DNA of 64,000 nt from Calycina herbarum (lineage: Eukaryota > Ascomycota > Leotiomycetes > Helotiales > Pezizellaceae). Numbering within the stretch: the first letter of the stretch is position 1; each line of letters begins with the position of its first letter. Location: NCBI GenBank assembly GCA_001414485.1, contig LLEY01000042.1:1-64000 (forward strand), written 5' to 3'. A program made the position numbers and the translations under genes. The notes under the pieces were generated by a model. The model did no database searches, was not told the origin of the DNA, and saw nothing but the letters and a program-made list of their open reading frames with translations. Of the stretch, positions 11,967-20,644 are shown one piece after another.

Positions 11967-13715
11967 TTACAAAAGAATCATTCCCATACCAGCAGCCCCA
12001 GCAACAACAACATAAGCACTCATACTCAACAAGCCCAAATTGAACGCTGGCACACTCAAGTTCCCAGCAGCAGCCTTAGAGGTAGAAGAAGAGCTCTTGG
12101 AAGAGGAAGTACTTCCAGTTCCAGTAGGAGCCGTGGTCACAGTTCCCGTACCAGCAGTACCAGCTTGACTAATCAACCCCGAGCAAGAAGAGCTAGTAGA
12201 AGCACTCTGAACCTTAGCATTTCCTCCAAAGTCACAAGCAGTTGAAGCCTTGTTCTGGCTCTGATAATACTGATCCATAGCAAAAGACAACTGTTGAGAA
12301 CCAGTGCACATGGAGTAAGCACCATAGACACCAGTGGTACCGTTGGCGGTTATTCCCAGACAGGCTTTGGAGTCAAGACCACAGACTGTGGAGAAGAGAG
12401 TGGCGGTTTGGTTGCTGGTGAGTCCGGAGTTGGCGACGCAGCCGAGGGAGGAGACCATGCAGGTGCAGACGTCGGAGTTGGCGATGGGTGGGAGGTTGGA
12501 GGATGCTGCCCAGGCGGTTCCGGAGGTTGGGCAGGCGGAGGCGACGGTGTTGCTTACGACGTATGCGGCTGAGGCGGTGTTGCTTGGGGTTGCCTTTGCC
12601 AATTGTGCTTGGAGGGTGGAGAATTTTGGAAGCTTGCTGGCGACGGTTCCGCTGAGGGAAACAACACCTGGAGAGAAAATCAGCAAATATTCGAAAGGTC
12701 AATGAAGAATTACTTGCCATAATCGTTGGCTTCTTGGAAGTACATGTACATGATACCACCAGACCATACATTGGTCATGTTAGAACCGTAGATGGCCTCG
12801 ACCTCAGTGAATGGGTGGGGTTGAACGGTGTTGCATCCGTACTCGGCAAAGAATGCTGGGACGTTATAGTTTTCGAATTCCTTGGTTCTTTGATCATATC
12901 CAGAGTTGGTGAAGGAAGAAGCTCCACACCAAGAGTAGATGTTGTATCCCCAGAAATCGATGGAGTCGGAAGCATCACCACAGTTGAAGTAGGCAGCCAA
13001 GTTGTCACGGATGGAAGCATCATCGTTGGTAGCATATCCAACACCAATGGTTCTGTAGTTCTTGGTCTTGATATATGCCTTCATGTCACGAACAGCGGCC
13101 TTGACGAATGCACTTGCATCGGTGTTGGTCTGGTCGTTAGAAACCTCGTTTCCGGCAAAGAACCCCATCACGTTGGAGTAAGGAGCCAGGGTATCAATGA
13201 CACCGGCGTAGGTTGCGAACAAATCGGTGTTCCATTTTGGGGTGGTTCGAACGATGGAGTTCTTTGGATTGGAAAGATCCTGGATGAGGTAGATGCCAGC
13301 GGCCTGGAGCAACTTCATGCAAGGAGCGTGGTCGAGGGTAGTGTTGATGGCGTAGACACGGATAACGTTGACACCAAGCTCTTGTAGGATAGGGACATCA
13401 CGAGTACATCCGGCCTCGTCGGCGAGGGGATCTAAGAAGGCACCGTCGGTGGTGGTAGTTCCGTTGGTGCTGACATCCTGTTGGTATGCAATTCCCTTCA
13501 TGAAAAATTCGGTACCATTCTCGTAGAAGAAATGGGATCCCTAAGGACATTATGTTAGCATGATGTAACCATTGTCCATGACCATTCATGGACGAGGGGG
13601 TAGATAGGTGGTGGTGTACCTTGATGACGATGGGTGGTAGATCTGCCGCGACAGACTTGGCGAAGAGCGCACCTCCCAGGGCGGCTGTTGCCAGTGAGGC
13701 AAATGAGGTCCTCAT
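11967..13715 (-). CDS. GPI-anchored 1,3-beta-glucanosyltransferase, GH72 with X8/CBM43 (Gel/Gas family)
   Basis: Cuts and re-ligates beta-1,3-glucan chains at the outer face of the plasma membrane, elongating the product made by Fks1. Exons 13715-13620, 13540-12718 and 12667-11967 give 539 residues. The signal peptide is the first ~24 residues, with AVAAD-like processing. The GH72 domain spans about 27 to 330. The acid/base Glu is E164 in FFAGNE and the nucleophile is E265 in FFAEYGCN. Cys-rich residues about 370 to 460 ([13 protein letters not shown]) match the X8/CBM43 module of the Gel4/Gas1 subgroup. A Ser/Thr-rich stretch and a hydrophobic tail mark GPI attachment. The second intron (12668 to 12717) begins with GCAAGT, a GC-AG intron; only that donor restores the conserved NDYGVVSLSG reading. 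Confidence 0.95.
12668..12717 (-). other. GC-AG intron in the GH72 gene
   Basis: The exon ends TATG and the intron starts GCAAGT, ending TCTCCAG. The neighbouring GT (two bases before TAATTC) would break the reading frame into the conserved VVSLSG segment. GC donors with strong U1 complementarity are a known minority class in fungi. Confidence 0.8.
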
Positions 13716-14835
13716 GGTGATGTGTGTGTATTAAGTCGATAGGAAAGAAAGGACGGAAGCACTAAATGCGATGGGAGAGAAGTTCGTAAATCAAATGCAG
13801 CTACAGAACTCGTACGCTGTACGGAGTAATAGTAATGAATCTAAATCTGATCTGATCTGTCGGCGTCGTGTCTGAAAAAAGGGACAGGGCGGGCGCGAAG
13901 GGGTTGGTAGGTGTTGTTCTGTCGAGCAACGGTGTAGAGAACGTCGAGAAATGGAGTTGGAGATGGAGTTGAAATTGAAATTGGCATGAAAGCGCAAGAG
14001 CAAAGAAATGGGACGGAAGAGAGAAGGAGTGAGAGAGAGTGAGAGAGAGCGAAAGGAGGTGAGAAAGTGGAATGTTCGGCGGTGATCTGCTCAAACCAAA
14101 ATGTGGTCCTGGAACGGACGCGAGTTTCGAGATCCAAGACTTCTGCAGGGTCCTTGGCCTCCACTTGGCCTCCTCTCCACCGAGCCGAGGATGCGCCAGC
14201 CTGTGCTGTGGTGGGCGAAGTCAACGAAGTCCACAAAGTCCACAATACAATGCTGGCAGCGTGGCACACACACGCAATCACCATCCGCCAGAAAGAAAGA
14301 ATTGGAGCTGCTGGGCGGGGGAGATTGTGCTTCGCGCTTACATTACACGTACGTGTAAATGTTGGAGGTGGGCGCAGCTGAGGAGGCGAGAGAGACGAGA
14401 GTGAGAGGACACACCTCATCCTTTGCATCCTCTCATCTGCTTACCACCAGTTTACCTCACCTATCACACCGTATAGAACGTAAATATGTTGGTAGGTGAC
14501 CCTCAAATATAAAGCCCCAAATGAATGGACCACCTGTTGGTCTCGACCTCGACGACGAACTCACGCTTTTCATCCCGTCTCGAGAGTCTTGATTCCCATA
14601 GACTCAGGATTAATTTTCATAATTCACCCTCAAAATTTACCCGGAGTAATCCCGTCAGATGAAACGTTACTAGCATCCTTTTCCCAAAGTTCAAATATCA
14701 TTTTTATTTTTCTACTCGAGTACATACCCCTTTACAGGAACTCAGCATCTGCCCAGATCTTTTCTTCAATCATTAACACAAAATCGCATTTCCCCATCAA
14801 CAAGCCTCCCTAACCTCCTCGATCGGTCTATTCGG
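13716..14835. other. Promoter and 5' region of the GH72 gene plus intergenic DNA
   Basis: 13990 to 14060 on the plus strand is a GA-rich tract (CT-rich as seen by the minus-strand gene), common in promoters of highly expressed fungal genes. Overlapping frames on both strands at 13791 to 14428 come from this biased composition and are not counted as genes. 14430 to 14830 holds nothing recognisable. Confidence 0.5.
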
Positions 14836-15092
14836 TTATTGCATAAGTAGCTTTAATGTATTATAAATTTCGGAGGTATACCAGAGTTCCGGATGTGTGT
14901 TCGCCCACAGAGAAACTCCATAAGCATGTTCAGCGCCGATCACTCTTCTGAGCATTGTCTCTAGGTCCTCTCCTCCTGCGGCTGCATATAACCCCACCGA
15001 GAAGGGTTTCGGAAGGAATGAATCATAGCATCGACTAAAGATTCAGCGTCTACTTGTACCTCAAGTCCAATATGATCCATGATCCCAATCAT
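14836..15092 (-). pseudogene. Fragment of an unidentified gene, frameshifted
   Basis: The minus strand reads as coding from a Met at 15092 (MDHIGLEVQVDAESLVDAM), then shifts frame near 15003. It continues as SVGLYAAAGGEDLETMLRR and GAEHAYGVSLWANTHPELW to TAA at 14836. The composition and continuous sense across the shift indicate a real former gene. A splice acceptor-like TTTGCAG lies just upstream (about 15126), so the start may be internal. I do not recognise the family. It is not a shadow of any gene on the other strand. Confidence 0.45.
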
Positions 15093-15884
15093 AAAACACG
15101 AAATCCGATGTTGGTATTTGTTATAACTGCAAAGCAGAGAGTGCAGGTTGAGTTATATACAGCCAGCTTTGCCAATGTGTCACGTGCTAATCGCCTAACC
15201 AACAGTATTGATCCACAGTCAATATCTCTCGTAGAAGCTTTCGGAAGACGCCTATATCTTTGGAGGTAAGAAAGGCTGGTCGCAAAAGAATATCCTTAGG
15301 CTCGTGATCCTGCTGTACAAGAGTCGTGAATGACACGAAATTGATGAGACCTTTTTTGGGTACAACATGCCAGCAGAGGTAATCATCGCCATTTGCGGCC
15401 CACGTCCTCGCAACGTCCTCGCAACGTTATCGACTCTGGAACTCTGGAATTTCGGGTTACTGTCAAAGATCCCCAAAAGATCCCTAACACGCCAGATCTG
15501 CATACCAATTTCGCTGATTTTAGATGTCTAAAATATAGCCAAACCTGCTGATTGGTCATCGCCCGCTGTTTGACCCTTCTGGCATGCAGTATGCGTGGTC
15601 CACAATAGATCTCCACTTAGAGAATCAATTTGAGAGGAGTGGACTTTTTCTCCACGCCTCATTTGACTGGCATTTATCCGTGTCTTCCTGAGGTGGTTTC
15701 CAACTTCTTCAACTAAAGAAGCATCAAATGCGCCTTTTAAATTTGCAGAAAATTAATTTATTACCAAAACACAACTACCAAGTTAAAAAAGTCGTAACTT
15801 CATCAATCCTTCACCAGTTGATGCAAAAAGGGCACCATCCGATCGAGGAATGCCATTTGCTTAATCCCCCATAATTGATTCATT
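15093..15884. other. Intergenic, flank of a transposon relic
   Basis: No gene seen. A short direct repeat (ACGTCCTCGCA twice in tandem) sits near 15404 to 15427. The segment just before 15885 may contain the 5' end of the degraded pogo-like element, but I could not identify a terminal inverted repeat. Confidence 0.4.
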
Positions 15885-16802
15885 ATGAAACGCCCGAAAG
15901 TACCTCAAAACCAGCCCGGCGACATCACACATGACCACCGAATGGCACTAGCTGTGGGCGCCTACCAGTCCCAGCTTCAAAATGCGGGAAAAGCATCAGC
16001 CCATGGGATTGCGAATGAGTATAGAGTCAATTGGGAAACACTACGAGGTCGAGTGGTTCGTGGAGCAGGATCTAGGGAGGCCTATGCTCAGTCTCGACAG
16101 CGATTGACCCCAGGAGAAGAGGCAGAACTAGAGGAGTACTGCTTATTACTTGAGAAATGGGGATGCCTTGCGAGAATCAATCAGCTACGATTCATGGCAC
16201 AAAGCCTTTTAGATGCTAAAGGAGATACAACACCTTTAGGGAAGAACTGGGCGTCAGCTTTTTTTGCAACGAAAACCTCATCTAAAGTCAACTTTTACAA
16301 CCCCTCAGGATCGAAATCGTCAGCTTCTTCGGACCTGAATCCTTAAATGGTCAAAAAGGAGAGTATCGCCTTCTTCTGTGGGATGGCCATTCTTCACATA
16401 TCTCTGCTCCTGCCATCAGGTATTGCATACGCAATAAGATTATTGCCTTTATGTCTTCCCCCCCCCCCCCCCCCACACACACCTCACCTCCAACCTTGTG
16501 ATGTCAGTCTCTTCGGTCTAAAAGCTACTCTTTATAGGAATGAAATCCCACGGCAATCGAGACCTGGCGGAGGGGTGACTATCACAAAAGAGCTATTCTT
16601 GGAAATCTATGTGAAAATTCGCTCCTAGGCCTTAAACCAGCATAATATCAAGTCAGCATAGGAAAAGTCGGGGCTACAATCTCCAAAGCCTGACCTTGCT
16701 CTCTCTCGAATTAAACGCAAAACCCCCGAGAAAAGCGACGATACTACGAGTGAAAAGCCGGTTTCAATCGAAGAGCAAGTCGATGCTTACTTGCTGAAGT
16801 AG
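15885..16802 (+). mobile_element. Relic of a pogo/Fot1-like (Tc1-mariner superfamily) transposase
   Basis: 15885 to 16346 encodes the N-terminal DNA-binding part of a pogo-type transposase: a Psq-like helix-turn-helix, then a CENP-B/Tc5-type HTH (LTPGEEAELEEYCLLLEKWG ending PLGKNW). Most of the DDE domain is missing after about 16310. The readable remainder starts with the second catalytic Asp block (LLLWDGHSSH, near 16375 to 16410) and the LQPCDVSLFG block near 16490, separated by an expanded run of 18 C followed by CA repeats (16447 to 16474). A Glu/Lys-rich C-terminus follows to TAG at 16800. Internal deletion and frame changes make it inactive. The family's TA target duplication was not located. 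Confidence 0.8.
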
Positions 16803-17239
16803 CTGTTGAAACTTTAGAGCTTCGCTTGCACTTCCTTCTACTTTATCCACTTTTACTACTACTCTACCCCTCAACCTTTGCTCTAGAATAGGGATAAAGC
16901 TTCCAGCAATTAAAAGAACTCAACGAATTCTTTTACGAGAGTGATTTCGGTTTAATTAATCTCATCACAATGAAAAATATAATCTTTTTGGCGCCTAGAA
17001 TCGAGGTGGTCTTTTTTTGGTGGGGCCGTGCCTCGCTTAGGAAAAAGGGGCTGCTCGATGCGGCCAACGTGGCTTGAATTTAGCAAAGCATTAATGGCAA
17101 CTATACTTGCGAATTCTTTCAAGGCTGCTTCTAGCTTAGATGTGTTCTTTATAAGAAAACTAGTTAGGTCGGATTTAGTCTGTCTTTGAAGTTAGAACAG
17201 CTTTGCCCGGACCAGCTGTATACTTGTAGTTTCTGTCTT

Positions 17240-17373
17240 ATTATTTGCAGTATTTTTGGTGCTTTTGTATAACTATAGTTCTAGCTATAGCAAATTGAAT
17301 TTCGTTCGTTTAAAGTGTTTGCGATATAAATAAAGAATAGCAAGGCGCAGGTTTTGAGTAGAAAGAATAAATT
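17240..17373 (+). repeat. Diverged direct repeat, copy A
   Basis: Starts TTATTTGCAG and ends AAAGAATAAATT. Blocks in the same order recur in copy B (17404 to 17549): TATTTGCAGT, a TAGAGC/CTATAGC block, CAAAT/CAAATT, TTCGTT/TCCGTT, TATAAA-TAAAG, GCGCA, and AAAGAATAA. Confidence 0.6.
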
Positions 17374-17403
17374 GATAATATTATAACCAAGAAGTAACTA
17401 CCC

Positions 17404-17549
17404 TACTATTTGCAGTTTCTTTTAGGTTCTTTGTTTATGCTTAGTCTAGTTAGAGCGAATCAAATTTCCGTTTGCATCAATTAGTTATATAAAATAATAA
17501 AGCGCAACCTTTCAGGCTGTGTTAATTTTCGAGTACAAAGAATAATTTA
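17404..17549 (+). repeat. Diverged direct repeat, copy B
   Basis: Second copy of the segment at 17240 to 17373, about 30 bases downstream. It ends CAAAGAATAATTT, shortly before the APH-like gene starts. The divergence suggests an old duplication rather than an active satellite. Confidence 0.6.
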
Positions 17550-17647
17550 AGAGCTTTCCACCCAAGTGGAAATACTTATTTGTAAAGTATTCACCCAACT
17601 ATTTTACATCCAAAATCCAAACTAGTAACAAGTATCGACATTTAACA

Positions 17648-18919
17648 ATGGACCAAGAAGATTACACCCACCCGGAAAAGTATTTAAGGGGTGCCTATTA
17701 TTATCCTGATGGACAAAGACCTCCTGATTTACCTCAAGAATTCATAGACAGCTTCAAGGGCAAAAATATAATCTGTGAGCCAATACCTGACCCCGATAGT
17801 TATTCGGGCTATAAAGAGCTATGCCGATCTTGCGGCTGGGATTCGTATCATGAGCTTTGTACCAGCTATACTTCGCGCATCAGGGTCTTCCACGCGCATG
17901 ATAACATGGGCTTGTGGCAAATTGGATCGCAGTGGATGATCAAGGACCAGCCAAATGATTTTAGACAAGGAAATGACTACATGACCCAGGAGTTCCTACG
18001 GAGCCACGCAGAGACCTTGGATGTCCCGCTCATTAAAGAAATGCGGAGACTTGGTAAGCTAACAGACCAAATACATTATACGTTAATGTCTGTGGTGCTA
18101 GGGGTGAGGCTGGATTCCATCTGGTCTACTCTTTCCCGCGAGCAGAAAGCCGGCTACTCAGAGCAGCTAGGGTTAGCTATCAAATCATGGCAACAATTTA
18201 CATCAACGCGTGCCGAAAAAGTCGACGGCACGCAACTCTTCGACACGATAATTGGCACGTGTTTTGGAGTCCAGCCTCCTACATGTGCGAAAATGGGCTT
18301 TACAAGGGACGAATGGCTTGAGAACTTGACAGAAACGCTCCGTAACGGCATTTCCAGGATCCATGAGACCACAGACCCTGCAATTATCGAGCCAAAGCTT
18401 CAGGAATTGAAAAACAATTTTCCAAAATGCGAGCCATATGTTCTGACCCATGCAGATCTAAACCCTTCGAATATCATTGTGAAGGATGATAAGATACAGG
18501 CTATTATCGACTGGGAGGCAGCCGGATATATGCCATGGTGGGCTGAGCGCTATATAGCTCTGGCGCAAAGTAGTACCCCCGGAGCGGCGCAGCTACTGGA
18601 TGCAATATGGGACAAAGCCGACGAGGAAATAGACGCGGCGACATTTCGAAAAGACATTAAGTGTAATGTAGCACCATTAGCAGACACTTGGCTTGAGGCC
18701 AAAATAGAGCACGAGCCGATGTGGGACTCGTGGGTGCTTCCTGTATTTTGTGAATGTCAACCTCATAGGAGGGCGATTAGGAACGACAAGATAGGCAAAC
18801 CGTGGGTGCATAGAGTGGAGACCAAAGAGGAACGCGAGCAGGAGGATCTTGAGGAAGCAAACAATCCATACTGGGGCATGCCTTGGCTTAACCCAGATAG
18901 GTCCCGCAAAAAACGTTAA
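17648..18919 (+). CDS. APH/choline-kinase-fold phosphotransferase family protein
   Basis: Intronless, 423 residues. The family (fungal aminoglycoside-phosphotransferase-like proteins) transfers phosphate from ATP to small molecules, but the substrate of this protein is unknown. The catalytic loop is HADLNPSN at residues 268 to 275 (D270 as base, N275 for metal) and the second metal-binding Asp is D288 in IIDWEAAGYMPWW. Upstream, residues 80 to 150 form the N-lobe with MIKD and TLMSVVLG at the hinge. The C-terminus (about 390 on) is strongly charged. The start at 17648 follows an A-rich leader (TTTAACAATGG). It lies among relics and pseudogenes but has no breaks. Such genes are numerous and often lineage-specific in ascomycetes. 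It does not imply antibiotic resistance. Confidence 0.85.
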   Translation: MDQEDYTHPEKYLRGAYYYPDGQRPPDLPQEFIDSFKGKNIICEPIPDPDSYSGYKELCRSCGWDSYHELCTSYTSRIRVFHAHDNMGLWQIGSQWMIKDQPNDFRQGNDYMTQEFLRSHAETLDVPLIKEMRRLGKLTDQIHYTLMSVVLGVRLDSIWSTLSREQKAGYSEQLGLAIKSWQQFTSTRAEKVDGTQLFDTIIGTCFGVQPPTCAKMGFTRDEWLENLTETLRNGISRIHETTDPAIIEPKLQELKNNFPKCEPYVLTHADLNPSNIIVKDDKIQAIIDWEAAGYMPWWAERYIALAQSSTPGAAQLLDAIWDKADEEIDAATFRKDIKCNVAPLADTWLEAKIEHEPMWDSWVLPVFCECQPHRRAIRNDKIGKPWVHRVETKEEREQEDLEEANNPYWGMPWLNPDRSRKKR

Positions 18920-18983
18920 GAGTTCGCGTTGAATCAAAGTTGGAATTATTTCTTTTAAGTTTTGCAGTTGAAAACGCTATGTT

Positions 18984-19649
18984 TTAAAAGTCAACAAGAA
19001 CGTGTTGCAAACAAATAAGCAACTGAGATACTACATGTGACCCATTAATTCTCAAGCAAGCCCAAGCCCAAGCCCAAGCCCAAGCCTTCACAAACTCCAA
19101 TAGCCCCTTTATCCCTAGTTTTCGCTGAAACACAATGTCTCCATAGAACCTAGCTACAATTAGTGCAAGACTCGGAAAATATTCGAGTATATATCACTCA
19201 CCAACTAGCGCTTCATCACCATCCAAACACCAATCCCCAGACTCTTGAAAGAGCGACAAATCGGCCATGGTAATCACCTTAGTTTTTGCACTCTGTAGCA
19301 TCTTCTCTTCTAATTCAGGTCTCAGAGTCATCCAGGACTACCTTTTCTTTGCATTACTTGGATGCCGAACAAGTATACGCTTCGTATTACCGCTCTTCAC
19401 GCAAATCGCGATCCCGGTTTGTGCATTGAATAGTTCAAGCGCATCCAATAACGACACACCAGGCGGAGCCATATCCCTGCTGATGCTGCATTCGAAAGTG
19501 AAGATCGTTCATGCTGGTCGCGTGTTATTTGGGCCGCGAGTTGGGACTGTTGCTCCGGTGCAAAATTCGCAATATTTGCGCATGGAGCGGTTGGGTTTGG
19601 TGCATAAATAGCACCGGTTGGGGTTTGTGATTTCTGTGTTGCGTGACAT
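18984..19649 (-). pseudogene. CxxC zinc-binding protein gene with two in-frame stops
   Basis: Reading the minus strand from ATG at 19649, one frame stays coherent for about 135 codons. It starts with a four-cysteine motif (CYLC, ten residues, CEFC) and continues to a donor GGTGAGT near 19199. An intron with branch CACTAAT and acceptor TTGTAG follows, then an exon ending TAA at 18984. Two stops interrupt it: TGA about 19512 and TAG about 19366. They could arise by single transitions (TGG or CGA to TGA, CAG to TAG), as RIP makes. In the last exon an AAGCCC tandem repeat (about 19051 to 19086) encodes alternating Ala-Trp. No family is recognised beyond the zinc-site spacing. A short unseen intron could remove one stop but not, as far as I see, both. 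Confidence 0.5.
19051..19086 (+). repeat. Hexanucleotide tandem repeat (AAGCCC)n
   Basis: About five units of CAAGCC/AAGCCC. On the minus strand they are in frame with the last exon of the pseudogene and encode Ala-Trp dipeptides. Confidence 0.85.
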
Positions 19650-20310
19650 ATTTAGTGTGAGGAAAGGTGAAGTATTCACCGTGTAGAAAAAGATAGGAGG
19701 AGGAGCTTGAATTTGTTGAGGATGGTATCGACGGGATTTTGTTCTTTTATATTGAACAACCCAGTGGAATATCCTATAAACAATGAATAATCACTGAGTT
19801 TCTTACAATGAATAGTCAAAGGACTGGTTTCCAGTCTTGCTTTGGTGTGACTTAGGCTATGAAATGTCTGGCTCAATAAAGATGACTTCAAATTTGTCGT
19901 TTAGAAAACTCATTTAGAGCCTTCGCAACTTCTCTTTGTGCGTGCTGAAAAGTCACAACTATAGACAAAAGAAATGAGTCGATGCTTGAATAATGTCTAG
20001 AGTATGTCTTAGAATATGTCTATTGGATAACGAAGCAAATCGATACATAGATATAATCTCTGTGAAACATTTCGTTAGGGGATACGCATGTCTTGGAGTA
20101 GGCCGAAAAACAAAGCTTGAGTAAAGACGCCTTTGCAACATTCTTCAGCCAAGATATGAATAACAAAGATTTCTATGCATCGACACTAAATGTCTCTTTC
20201 AAACTGTCTTTGTCCTGGCCCCAAGCACTTCAAACAGCGATCTGGAATTCATCCCTGGAAGCATCAATGGTGTGTTGAATATCAATCGGTGCAAATGGCT
20301 TGCGATTCTC
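19650..20310. other. AT-rich gap between two pseudogenes
   Basis: No coding signature on either strand. It may contain the lost downstream exons of the minus-strand pseudogene at 20311 to 20644 (a donor-like GTGAGA follows its last readable codons), but I could not connect them. Confidence 0.4.
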
Positions 20311-20644
20311 ACACAGGCGATTTTCCTTTCAGTTTTGGTGTTCCAGCGCGTTGCCTAGTATTTTCCAGAAGCGCTTGGTCTATGGACAGCGCCTCCGATA
20401 CCAGATCTGAGGTCGCGAGGTAGCTTGTGGAGCTCATTGTCTCATCGCCCAGCACCTTGATCAACTCGTGCAGTGTTGTCGACTAGTTCTTTGTAATCCG
20501 GCGATACAACGGCTCGTTGCGCCCGAAACGTTTGAATATTATGTTTGAGGATGTCGAGTGGAAGACTTTGGCAGCTTCTGGGGTCAGGTAGAACTCGAGA
20601 CCGTGTTCTTGCGACAGGTCGTCCAACGGGATTGGCGGGGGCAT
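20311..20644 (-). pseudogene. Unidentified gene fragment with an in-frame TAG
   Basis: From ATG at 20644 the minus strand encodes a proline-led segment with EHGLEFYLTPEAAKVFHS and a basic stretch. A TAG follows near 20482, then the same frame continues coherently (TTLHELIKVLGDETM, SYLATSDLVSEALSIDQ) to a TGA or a GTGAGA donor near 20311. Sense on both sides of the stop argues for a recently disabled gene. The stop could be a CAG-to-TAG transition. I do not recognise the family. Confidence 0.45.

Larger units (their letters stand above)
16803..17647. other. Intergenic with a diverged tandem duplication
   Basis: AT-rich DNA upstream of the APH-like gene. It contains two diverged copies of a segment of about 140 bases (listed separately). 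16980 to 17100 is more GC-rich and has no coding signature. Confidence 0.5.

Noticed and set aside
13791..14428. Overlapping open frames on both strands upstream of the GH72 gene
   Set aside because: GA/CT-rich promoter composition explains them; no domain, no splice pattern, and up to five frames overlap.
17648..18919. Aminoglycoside resistance gene acquired from bacteria
   Set aside because: Motifs fit the large fungal APH-like family; codon use and leader look fungal and no bacterial context is present.
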